Shown in pieces: positions 35,430 to 41,868 of a stretch of DNA of 55,677 nt; position 1 is the stretch's first letter; each line of letters opens with the position of its first letter. Source of the DNA: a virus; IMG/VR virus record IMGVR_UViG_3300008954_000068, positions 1-55,677 of that record. One strand, 5' to 3'. The notes below the pieces were generated by a model that did not search any database, was not told the origin of the DNA, and worked only from the letters and a program-made list of their open reading frames with translations. Position numbers and translations under genes: made by a program.

Positions 35430-36445
35430 TGGCACGCACTACTCCTACAGTTGGTAACGCTACTCGGATTATTCCTGCTCCCGACCCAAGTGGCGGTGGC
35501 GGAGGCGGTGGCGGAGGCGGTGGCGGTGGAACAGGCCCCGAGGATTGGACCGAGGTTGACCTATCGGTGACAGCTGGCGTGCCGGACAACTTTCACCCTA
35601 TGCACCGGCTTGGTCAACTATGGCGGTGGGAAGTAAGCAACCCAAGCGCCGGGGTAATGCGGATCAAAACAAAAACCAACGGGTCAGCGGGCGTTTGGCA
35701 GGGAAACCAACAAGAAGGTTTAGCTCTGATTGTGCCGGTCCAAATTGTTCCCAGGACGTTCCCCAACCCCGCAGGTGTGACAGGGAATCAGTGGCGCTCC
35801 GAGGATTGCCGCCTCTACATCGAGATGGATGTAGGCCCTAATGGGTTCCTGAATGACGGGACAGGCCACAGCCCGGCGGGGCCTTACGGTGTGGCCCTAA
35901 CGGTCGGCCCGATCATCTACGCCTATGACACCGATCATGGAGACGGGGCAGCCTTTGTTGCGGCGAACCCGACGCCTGCCGATTCGTATACGCATGTCAT
36001 GGCGAAGAAGGAAAACAACCCGATTAATACTACGTGGAGCCACGCCTTTACGCTGGGGCAAATGTCACCCCCCGGCGTCTACCCTGGTGTGGGGGCGAAT
36101 TACAACGACAGTCATATCGCGCTGCCCTTCGGGTCAGTCGGGACCTCAAATCGGCTATGCCTCCAGACTGGCGGGCAGTACAAAAAGTCCCAGGCGAACC
36201 AAGCAAATAACAGAGAGGTAGGGGCAACCGCTTCATCCGTCGATACCCGTGTAGATGATGGTGGTTTTACGGATTGGTGGTCCATGCAGAACCACAGCGA
36301 CAATCGACACCGGATTGAAGACATGTATGTGTATGTAGGAATCGCCGCCGGGCAGTGGCAGTATGGCAACCACGTACAGGGTACATACATCGACATCACC
36401 GGCTTTAGATACCGCGTCCAGCCCGTCAAAAATAGGAGCCTCTAA
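35429..36445 (+). CDS. Probable receptor-binding or tail-spike protein with poly-Gly linker, 338 aa
   Basis: A short N-terminal anchor (1-21) is joined by 13 consecutive glycines (residues 22-34, bases 35492-35530) to a single beta-rich domain with many Trp, Asn, Asp and Gly turns (for example WRWEVSNPSAGVMRIK). This looks like a jelly-roll or lectin-like fold. The anchor-linker-domain plan and position among surface proteins suggest receptor or glycan binding. No catalytic motif seen. Confidence 0.65.
   Translation: MARTTPTVGNATRIIPAPDPSGGGGGGGGGGGGGTGPEDWTEVDLSVTAGVPDNFHPMHRLGQLWRWEVSNPSAGVMRIKTKTNGSAGVWQGNQQEGLALIVPVQIVPRTFPNPAGVTGNQWRSEDCRLYIEMDVGPNGFLNDGTGHSPAGPYGVALTVGPIIYAYDTDHGDGAAFVAANPTPADSYTHVMAKKENNPINTTWSHAFTLGQMSPPGVYPGVGANYNDSHIALPFGSVGTSNRLCLQTGGQYKKSQANQANNREVGATASSVDTRVDDGGFTDWWSMQNHSDNRHRIEDMYVYVGIAAGQWQYGNHVQGTYIDITGFRYRVQPVKNRSL
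35492..35530 (+). repeat. GGN microsatellite encoding 13 glycines
   Basis: Thirteen GGN codons in a near-periodic GGCGGTGGCGGA pattern. Such tracts change length by slippage in whole codons, which would lengthen or shorten the linker without breaking the frame. Confidence 0.9.
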
Positions 36446-36726
36446 TGTCTGCACTACTTTGCATTGAGTGTCAGTCAGTATCGGCGGCAAACGCGTATGA
36501 GGCAGAAGCAGCGACCGGCAGCTTGGCCGGGGTGGACCTCGGAACGACCAGCGACGTTATTGCGGTGTATGATCACCTCGTAGTGCGATGTACGGAGAAC
36601 CGGGCCGAAACGCTGATGCCGCTGCTTGAATCCGTCCGTTCGTACATGACTTCCGATGCCCCGACGGTGACGAAGCTCGATATCGGGCAGGCAATGTTCT
36701 ACGCGCTTGGCAAGATGGACGCATAG
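36445..36726 (+). CDS. Hypothetical protein, 93 aa
   Basis: ATG overlaps the preceding stop and follows ATAGGAGCC. Mixed alpha/beta (VIAVYDHLVVRCTENRAETL, TVTKLDIGQAMFYALGKM), with a Cys pair near the N-terminus (CIEC). It could be a chaperone for the upstream receptor-binding candidate, as such genes often follow fibre genes. Unproven. Confidence 0.65.
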   Translation: MSALLCIECQSVSAANAYEAEAATGSLAGVDLGTTSDVIAVYDHLVVRCTENRAETLMPLLESVRSYMTSDAPTVTKLDIGQAMFYALGKMDA

Positions 36727-36734
36727 GAGTAACC

Positions 36735-37142
36735 ATGGATTACGAAATCAGAATCAAAGATCGGGGCCCAAGGGAGAAGTCTCTCAAGGCTCTCCAAGCC
36801 GCCTTAGGCTCTCTTCGGCTGCCCATTATGATCGATGAGGTTCGGGATGAGGGCGACGAGCTTGTCGTAGACTTCGACATTGATCTTGATGCGCTGGTCC
36901 GCTGGGCTCTCCTTGTGGCGTTCCGCAAGAACCCCGCTGGAATCGGGTTCGCAAACTTGATGCGGGTGGGCAAGTCCCAGCCGCGTAAGCGTGCCCGGGC
37001 TGGAGGTAAGTTCAAGGCCGATGACCCCAAGACCCCTGAAAATGAGGCTTGGGTTGGGGGGAAAGCCCCCAAAAAGAAGGCCCCAGCCAAGAAGAAAGCA
37101 CCCAAAAAGAAGGCAGCGCCTAAGAAGAAAGCCAAGAAGTAG
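36735..37142 (+). CDS. Protein with histone H1-like lysine tail, 135 aa
   Basis: Residues 1-75 form a small acidic mixed domain (DYEIRIKDRGPREKS, then LVVDFDIDLDALVRWALL). Residues 76-135 are basic; the last 30 consist of Lys, Ala and Pro in repeats like KAPKKK, as in histone H1 or bacterial Hc1-like tails. The tail should bind DNA or RNA non-specifically. It sits between surface-protein and lysis genes. Possible roles are genome condensation in the virion or binding of host nucleic acid. The tail may also vary in repeat number. Confidence 0.7.
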   Translation: MDYEIRIKDRGPREKSLKALQAALGSLRLPIMIDEVRDEGDELVVDFDIDLDALVRWALLVAFRKNPAGIGFANLMRVGKSQPRKRARAGGKFKADDPKTPENEAWVGGKAPKKKAPAKKKAPKKKAAPKKKAKK

Positions 37143-37150
37143 GGGCGGGT

Positions 37151-37423
37151 ATGACTGTCGAACTCGCGGGTAAGATCCTGGTCGGGGCCACGGTCGCGCT
37201 GTGGGGCGTTGCGGGCACGTTCGCTCGCATGATGGATACCCGTGAGGATGTGGCCAACCTGACTGTGGACGTGAAGCACCACGCTATGCAGGCGGGTCAC
37301 CCTGTTGGGCTGGAGCGATTGGACACAGTTCTCTCCGAGCAGAAGGAGCTACGCCGGGATGTGGTGGACCAGGGCAAGCAACTAGCTGCCATCTGCCAAG
37401 CCACTGGCGCGGACTGCCGCTAA
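37151..37423 (+). CDS. Lysis-region membrane protein, 90 aa
   Basis: One N-terminal membrane segment (residues about 5-27, GKILVGATVALWGVAGTFAR), then a charged coiled-coil segment (DTREDVANLTVDVKHHAM onward). Stop TAA overlaps the next ATG. Placement before the endolysin and topology suit a holin, pinholin or spanin-type protein. No family can be fixed. Confidence 0.65.
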   Translation: MTVELAGKILVGATVALWGVAGTFARMMDTREDVANLTVDVKHHAMQAGHPVGLERLDTVLSEQKELRRDVVDQGKQLAAICQATGADCR

Positions 37424-37593
37424 TGGAGGATCTACCTTCCATACTCGGTGATGCCTCCATGGCCGGTGCTTTCATTGCCTTCTTGGTTTGGCAAACCAAG
37501 CAGCAAGCCAAGAGAATGGATGACCTCGTGGACCGCTTGATGAGCGAGATCGCCTCCAAGCTGGACCACATCATCGAGAAGGTAGACCAGTGA
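37423..37593 (+). CDS. Small holin-like protein, 56 aa
   Basis: ATG at 37423 overlaps the previous stop, and the TGA overlaps the GTG of the endolysin gene. The N-terminus has one short hydrophobic helix (residues 11-24, SMAGAFIAFLVWQ region), followed by Lys/Arg-rich and coiled-coil helices (MDDLVDRLMSEIASKLDHII). This resembles the BhlA/UviB type of small holin. Tight coupling to the endolysin gene supports a lysis role. Confidence 0.7.
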   Translation: MEDLPSILGDASMAGAFIAFLVWQTKQQAKRMDDLVDRLMSEIASKLDHIIEKVDQ

Positions 37594-38387
37594 TCCTTCG
37601 CGTCGGCTCTCGGGGAACCGGGGTCAAGGAACTCCAGGCTCGCTTGAATCGGCTCTGCTTCGGGCCTCTTGATGAGGATGGCATCTTCGGAGAAGCGACG
37701 GCTTCTGCTGTTCGGGTGTTTCAACGAGCAGCCCAGATAGAAGTGGACGGCGTCGTTGGGCCCAAGACGTTGGGGCAGTTGAGGATGGGTACTCTCCCCG
37801 AGGCCAAGAACATCCCTCCCAGCATTGCCCAGATCCTCTTGTGCATGGAAGCCAAGAACTACAGTGTCCACGAGGATGGCCAGTGCAACATCATTGGGGT
37901 TCGTTGTGCTAATCGCGAGGCCAATGAGTTTGATGATTTCATCCACCTGCTTTGGCGGAAGAACGGCATCTGGAACCACAGAGCTTACCCAGCCACTACT
38001 GACCCGGGCACTGCTTGGCTCGAAGAGCCCGGTCGGGGTGCCGGGACTGCCATTCTTTGTGCTGGGCAGTACCCCATCTACAAGTGGGATCTCCATGCTG
38101 GGAAGTACATCACGCTATGCCAGCGGGCCGGAACGGTACGCGTGTACCGAGACAACAACCTGGACAATACATTGAATATGAATCCCAACTCAATCGAGGA
38201 GGGCTGGTATGGAATCAATATCCATCACGCGGGGGAGGATTCCAAGCAAATAGACCGTTGGAGCGCAGGTTGTCAGGTGTTCAAGCGCCTTGCTGATTGG
38301 GAAGAGGCAGTTAGAATCTGGAAAGCCACGGGCGCAGACCTTTTTACTTACACTCTGATTCTGGAGGGGGATTTGCCCCGTGCGTGA
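37590..38387 (+). CDS. Endolysin: peptidoglycan-binding plus YkuD-like domain, 265 aa
   Basis: Residues 1-70 are a PG_binding_1 domain (VGSRGTGVKELQARLNRL, then VDGVVGPKTLGQLR). The C-terminal domain contains INIHHAG near 210 and WSAGCQVF near 226-233, the His...Ser-x-Gly-Cys arrangement of L,D-transpeptidase (YkuD-like) folds used by some phages as lytic enzymes. The nucleophile would be the Cys. GTG start at 37590 overlaps the upstream stop. Cleavage specificity cannot be read from sequence. Confidence 0.8.
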   Translation: MILRVGSRGTGVKELQARLNRLCFGPLDEDGIFGEATASAVRVFQRAAQIEVDGVVGPKTLGQLRMGTLPEAKNIPPSIAQILLCMEAKNYSVHEDGQCNIIGVRCANREANEFDDFIHLLWRKNGIWNHRAYPATTDPGTAWLEEPGRGAGTAILCAGQYPIYKWDLHAGKYITLCQRAGTVRVYRDNNLDNTLNMNPNSIEEGWYGINIHHAGEDSKQIDRWSAGCQVFKRLADWEEAVRIWKATGADLFTYTLILEGDLPRA

Positions 38388-38598
38388 CTGGAGACTTGAA
38401 ATCATGCCTATCTTGATTGCTATTGCCATCACCGCCATCCTCGTGTTCTCGATGGGTGGATGCTGCAAGTGCGAAGACGCCCCCGAGGCGGCAGCCGCCG
38501 AAGCAGCAGAAGCCCCTGTCGAAGAGGAAGCCGAAGAAGCTCCCGCCGAAGAAACCAAAGAAGCCGAAGAGGCCAAGGAAGGAGGCGACGATGAGTAA
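38380..38598 (+). CDS. Acidic membrane-anchored or lipoprotein-like protein, 72 aa
   Basis: Hydrophobic segment residues 9-26 (MPILIAIAITAILVFSMG) followed by GCCKC, which resembles a weak lipobox, then a Glu/Ala-rich tail. GTG 38380 overlaps the endolysin; ATG 38404 is an alternative with GGAG upstream. Position after the endolysin would fit an outer-membrane spanin subunit, but the tail is acidic rather than Pro-rich. Tentative. Confidence 0.6.
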   Translation: MRDWRLEIMPILIAIAITAILVFSMGGCCKCEDAPEAAAAEAAEAPVEEEAEEAPAEETKEAEEAKEGGDDE

Positions 38599-38797
38599 GC
38601 TCAAGTCGCGCAAGTTTCTCTTCGCCCTACTGGGAGCCGTCCTCCCGCACCTTGCTGCCTATCTCTCATCCACCGTATCTGCGGAAGATGCTCTCCACGC
38701 TTCTGTGGCGATCATCATTTCCTACATCTTTGGGCAGGGCTATGTGGACGGGCAGGCGGCCCAAGGTCATCTGGATGCCCCGAAGCTGGGGAAATAG
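38591..38797 (+). CDS. Putative holin with two membrane segments, 68 aa
   Basis: ATG at 38591 follows GGAAGGAGGCGACG, one of the best ribosome sites in the window, and overlaps the previous gene by 8 bases. Two hydrophobic segments (residues 9-24, FLFALLGAVLPHLAAY, and 34-48, ASVAIIISYIFGQG) are joined by a short polar turn; both ends are charged. This is the layout of a class II holin. Last gene of the late arm. Confidence 0.7.
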   Translation: MSKLKSRKFLFALLGAVLPHLAAYLSSTVSAEDALHASVAIIISYIFGQGYVDGQAAQGHLDAPKLGK

Positions 38798-39088
38798 CTA
38801 AAACAATAGCCCAAGGGCTGAAAAGAAAAGCGCGACATAGGCAATGAGTTGCCCGTGTCGCGCTTCTTTGTATGCGGTGCGTAGCTCTGTCCGCTTCACC
38901 TTGTAGTCGAAGTGCCAGCCAGGAGAATAGTTGGGGATACGCTCGAAGAAGTCAGGACACTCGCGCTTGTTGAACACCTCCTGGTTGGTGAGGCGTGTCT
39001 GATACCACAGGCACACTCCCCCGAAGGTCTTCTCCTTGTGGTCAACCGGGTATGGCTGCCACAGCCCGCATCTACCACACCGGGCCAT
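38798..39088 (-). CDS. Zinc-ribbon-like protein with C-terminal membrane segment, 96 aa
   Basis: Begins MARCGRCGLWQPYPVDHKE, with Cys pairs (C4, C7, C26, C44) that could bind zinc, and ends in a hydrophobic segment (LIAYVALFFSALGLLF), so it may be tail-anchored in the membrane. ATG follows GGGGAGGAGTA. Its last 20 codons contain the bidirectional terminator at 38828-38865. It converges with the late arm with no gap. Confidence 0.65.
   Translation of the reverse strand: MARCGRCGLWQPYPVDHKEKTFGGVCLWYQTRLTNQEVFNKRECPDFFERIPNYSPGWHFDYKVKRTELRTAYKEARHGQLIAYVALFFSALGLLF
38828..38865. terminator. Bidirectional terminator at the meeting point of the two arms
   Basis: A 10-bp perfect stem, AAGCGCGACA (38828-38837) with TGTCGCGCTT (38856-38865), encloses a second 5-bp stem (GGCAA/TTGCC). 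T-rich tracts follow on both strands. It starts 30 bases after the last late gene and lies wholly inside the coding end of the convergent gene. Confidence 0.85.
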
Positions 39089-39222
39089 TACTCCTCCCCA
39101 AAGTTATCGGGATTCATGCCAGCGGCGAGGTCGGCCATAGCTTCGAGACTCGCGGTCAGTCGTCCTATCGGTGTGTCCTGTACGAAGCCCCGCTCGACCC
39201 CTCGTTCTACAATGTCCGGCAC
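39088..39222 (-). CDS. Possible small protein, 44 aa
   Basis: A frame from GTG 39222 (MPDIVERGVERGFVQD...) ends NPDNFGEE at TAA overlapping the next ATG. The C-terminal frame encodes the ribosome site of the next gene. AAGGAGG lies about 14 bases before the GTG, longer than usual. It may be real through coupling; confidence is low. Confidence 0.4.
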   Translation of the reverse strand: MPDIVERGVERGFVQDTPIGRLTASLEAMADLAAGMNPDNFGEE

Positions 39223-39440
39223 CCCGGAGTAGAGAGCCTCCTTCCATATCCATCACGCGCTCCTCAAGTCTGTAAAAAGAGTTTGAGAGAGCCGAGCGTC
39301 CTCCCCCGGATTGGGGAGGAGCGCCCACGCTCAATGCCAGTGGCGTATTCTTTGGAGACCTCCCGGCAGCCGGAAGTCTAAGGAGGGAGCAAGAGCCTAC
39401 ACGCCCACCACTCTCGGGGCTCTTACCCTCGAACATACGC
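39223..39440 (-). terminator. Non-coding stretch with two hairpins after the winged-helix gene
   Basis: No supported gene lies here. AAGAGCC (from about 39391) pairs with GGCTCTT (to about 39423), and CCTCCCC/GGGGAGG form another stem near 39300-39319. On the minus strand CTCTTTTTAC follows the second stem about 20 bases on. Together they probably end the replication transcript. Confidence 0.55.
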
Positions 39441-39773
39441 CTAATCCGCAGAATGAATACCGAGAGTAGTTATCTTTAGTTCCAGGTAGGCGACCCGAGC
39501 CTCCAAATCTCGGATACGCCGTGCTTGGGCTTCTGCATCGCCCACCTCAAGCGGGATGGCGTTGACACGCCATGACCCCCGCTTGGGCTGGGAGAGCAAA
39601 CCCTTGGTTTGAAGAGCCCCGAGCACAGATCGGATGCGATTCCGGCTGTAGCAAGTGGTGTCTTTGTATATGAGGAGTGCGATGTTCGCGGTCGTCCCTT
39701 CGAAGTTGTCATAGAACCAGTCCATGACGGTATTCTGGAGAGTCCCTGGCCGCACCCCGGCCCAGACAGCCAT
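39441..39773 (-). CDS. Winged-helix-like DNA-binding protein, 110 aa
   Basis: ATG 39773 chosen for the GAAGGAAAGAAC ribosome site shared with other minus-strand genes. Residues about 25-75 show a helix-turn-helix followed by a wing (RNRIRSVLGALQTKGLLSQ, then KRGSWRVNAIP). The C-terminus is a coiled coil (AQARRIRDLEARVAYLELK), suggesting a dimer. Likely a transcription regulator. It is the last gene of the replication cluster, 31 bases after the ATPase gene. Confidence 0.65.
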   Translation of the reverse strand: MAVWAGVRPGTLQNTVMDWFYDNFEGTTANIALLIYKDTTCYSRNRIRSVLGALQTKGLLSQPKRGSWRVNAIPLEVGDAEAQARRIRDLEARVAYLELKITTLGIHSAD

Positions 39774-39804
39774 GTTCTTTCCTTCGGTGGAGTATCTCTC
39801 CGAC

Positions 39805-41154
39805 TCATACGATTTCCAAAGGGTGGCCTTCCTTGCGGGACAGGCTGATGTAGGTCCATGCACCCCGTGTACGTCCCCGGGGTTTCACTGTGCTCATAAC
39901 GAGCACTTGGCAAGGAGCCTTCTCAAGAACAGCCATTGTCTTCGCCAAAGTCGCTGCATCCCACATGCGGTCATCGACTACGAGCAGAGAGTCGTCGCCG
40001 TCGGACAACGCCGCCGCCATCGCTGCAATCACCCGGGCTTCCGTCGAGCCCGAAAGGGCTGTGTGGAGTGTTCCGAAGTCGGTCGCAGTCATCCCTTTCC
40101 GGAGCCCGATGACCAGCTTGCCATCATCGACGTGGAAGTAGAGACTTTCTCCTTTGGGCAAGTACGAAGACGCCTTCTTCTGGAACTTGGCGACTCCTCC
40201 ACTGGTGTTCAGGTCTTTCTGCATGATTTCCAGGATTTGCTCCTGCAAGTCTTTGAGAAGAGCGTTCTGCTTCTTCGCCATCGCCTCTCCACGTTTGGCT
40301 ACAGTGCCGACTTTGAGGAGACGCCGATGGAGAAGAACCTCACCAATAGTCGTCCTCACTGTCTCGGTCTCGGGGATGCGAGTCACAGCTTCCTGCCCGC
40401 CCAACTGCTCCACCAAGTGACGGAGAGTGTTTGGTGCGTGGGTTGCCGGGTCACGCTTGTTCTCCAAGTACAGGGCCCGAAGCAAATCCCGAGCGTGAGC
40501 ACGCTCCAGACTATCCCACAAACCCGCAATCTCGTCATCGGTGACCTCACGGATCGAGCCCAGGGATTCCAGGGCAATGATGCTTGCCTTCACTGCGGCG
40601 CTCTGCTCTCGTCTCGCAGACCCAAGCTTCGTGAGCAAAACCGAAAGATCAGACAGTTCGGAACTGTCCGACCAGTTTTGATCTAAGAGTCCGTGCAAAT
40701 CTTCGTCGACTCGTGTCTGCTTCAGCCTTTCTTTGTTTTTGGGCTCGCATAGACGATGCCAGAAGAACTTAGCCTTGGTCTCTTCGCTCCCGGCGAGCAC
40801 AGCGTGAAGCTCTGCGACAGACAGACCTACTCCGTTTGGGCCTGTCCGAACCGGACGCTTCCCTCCGTGCAGGACCCAGCTACATTCCTGCCCGTCGTCG
40901 AGAGAGGCGACGGCGTATGCTTTCTCCTCCCCGGGCGGAATCAAAGCGGAGAGCAAGTCGCCGCCCTTCACGGGCTTGTCTCGGTAGAGAAGCCCGAAGG
41001 CTGCCCCCGTCCGAGCAAGCTCTGCCGCCTCTGCGATGGCGCTCTTGCCCGCTTCGTTGTCTCCGATGAGAACAGTGTTCTTGCCCAGGGTGACTGTGTA
41101 GTCCTCCCCGTCTGGGCTCTTGATGTTGGTGGTCAGTTGTTCGATAAAGCTCAT
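39805..41154 (-). CDS. RecF/SMC-like ATPase, 449 aa
   Basis: Start at 41154 follows AAGGAGAAACAG and overlaps the upstream stop (ATGA). Walker A is GDNEAGKS (31-38). Near the C-terminus there is an ABC-type signature-like string, LSGSTEARV, followed by Walker B (SLLVVDD), with helical segments between. This is the head arrangement of RecF/SbcC/Rad50 proteins with a short coiled coil. A role in recombination or DNA-end handling is expected. No paired nuclease of SbcD type is visible. Confidence 0.8.
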   Translation of the reverse strand: MSFIEQLTTNIKSPDGEDYTVTLGKNTVLIGDNEAGKSAIAEAAELARTGAAFGLLYRDKPVKGGDLLSALIPPGEEKAYAVASLDDGQECSWVLHGGKRPVRTGPNGVGLSVAELHAVLAGSEETKAKFFWHRLCEPKNKERLKQTRVDEDLHGLLDQNWSDSSELSDLSVLLTKLGSARREQSAAVKASIIALESLGSIREVTDDEIAGLWDSLERAHARDLLRALYLENKRDPATHAPNTLRHLVEQLGGQEAVTRIPETETVRTTIGEVLLHRRLLKVGTVAKRGEAMAKKQNALLKDLQEQILEIMQKDLNTSGGVAKFQKKASSYLPKGESLYFHVDDGKLVIGLRKGMTATDFGTLHTALSGSTEARVIAAMAAALSDGDDSLLVVDDRMWDAATLAKTMAVLEKAPCQVLVMSTVKPRGRTRGAWTYISLSRKEGHPLEIV

Positions 41155-41402
41155 TCTGTTTCTCCTTGGGCATTGAGAGCCCTCTTGTAGAGGGCGGCGA
41201 GTGCCATGCCATTGACACGGCTGGGGTTGGATTTCCCATTGCGCCATCTCTGGACGCTCTGGGCGCTGGGGTTGATGCCCCCCAAGTGCTGCCCCATCCC
41301 GACGGCGATGGCTTCATCGGAGAAACCCGCCTCCCGAAGTTGGGCCAGCAGTTGGGCTGCACTGATTTGAGCTTGGACTCTCTCGTCAAGAGTTACGGAC
41401 AT
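41151..41402 (-). CDS. Helix-turn-helix protein, 83 aa
   Basis: Start at 41402 with GGAGGTGCCC upstream, inside the end of the preceding gene. The central part (LREAGFSDEAIAVGMGQHLG, then SAQSVQRWRNGKSNPSR) has an XRE-like helix-turn-helix with a recognition helix ending WRNGKSNP. Likely a regulator or DNA-binding partner for the ATPase gene it overlaps. Confidence 0.7.
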   Translation of the reverse strand: MSVTLDERVQAQISAAQLLAQLREAGFSDEAIAVGMGQHLGGINPSAQSVQRWRNGKSNPSRVNGMALAALYKRALNAQGETE

Positions 41403-41868
41403 TGGGCACCTCCAGGGGCAGTTTGAGTTGAGTAGATTCTTGGGGGGGTTCCCACAAGTCAAGAGTAAAGCCGCCCTGCCAATCCTCCGGGTCATGTTGG
41501 TGGATTCCAACGACCTTCTTGAGCGTGCCCTCGTCGAAGAGAATGACAGGACGGCCTACAGTGAGTGCCGCTTCAACAATCTGGGCTGTTGCACGGCCAA
41601 CGGTTTCGCTGGGCACAACGATCATGTCGTAGTGCCGCTTCAAGGTAATGGAATCCTTGCGGGAAACAATCCCCTCAGCCCAGGCATCCCAATCACCTTT
41701 GAAGTGTAGCTTGTGGTCATCCCTCCCAGGAACCACTGATACTTTTATTGGATGCCCTGCCTTCTCCCCTCGGGCTCGAAGGAGTCCTCGAAGCTCCTTT
41801 GATGCGGCGTCAATGCCGTCGCTGGATAGCCCAGCGGGGTGGCCGAAAAACACTCTGATTCTACTCAT
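41386..41868 (-). CDS. Nucleoside deoxyribosyltransferase-like protein, 160 aa
   Basis: A Rossmann-like pattern: VFFGHPAGL at the N-terminus, then YDMIVVPSETVGRATAQIVE and ALTVGRPVILFDE. In the deoxyribosyltransferase and related SLOG/TIR-like superfamily, the centre typically reads GT..E...A...GKPV; here the Gly-Arg-Ala-Thr variant appears. It could act on nucleotides or NAD-type molecules. Adjacent to the polymerase gene (start directly after its stop). Function is inferred. Confidence 0.6.
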   Translation of the reverse strand: MSRIRVFFGHPAGLSSDGIDAASKELRGLLRARGEKAGHPIKVSVVPGRDDHKLHFKGDWDAWAEGIVSRKDSITLKRHYDMIVVPSETVGRATAQIVEAALTVGRPVILFDEGTLKKVVGIHQHDPEDWQGGFTLDLWEPPQESTQLKLPLEVPNVRNS

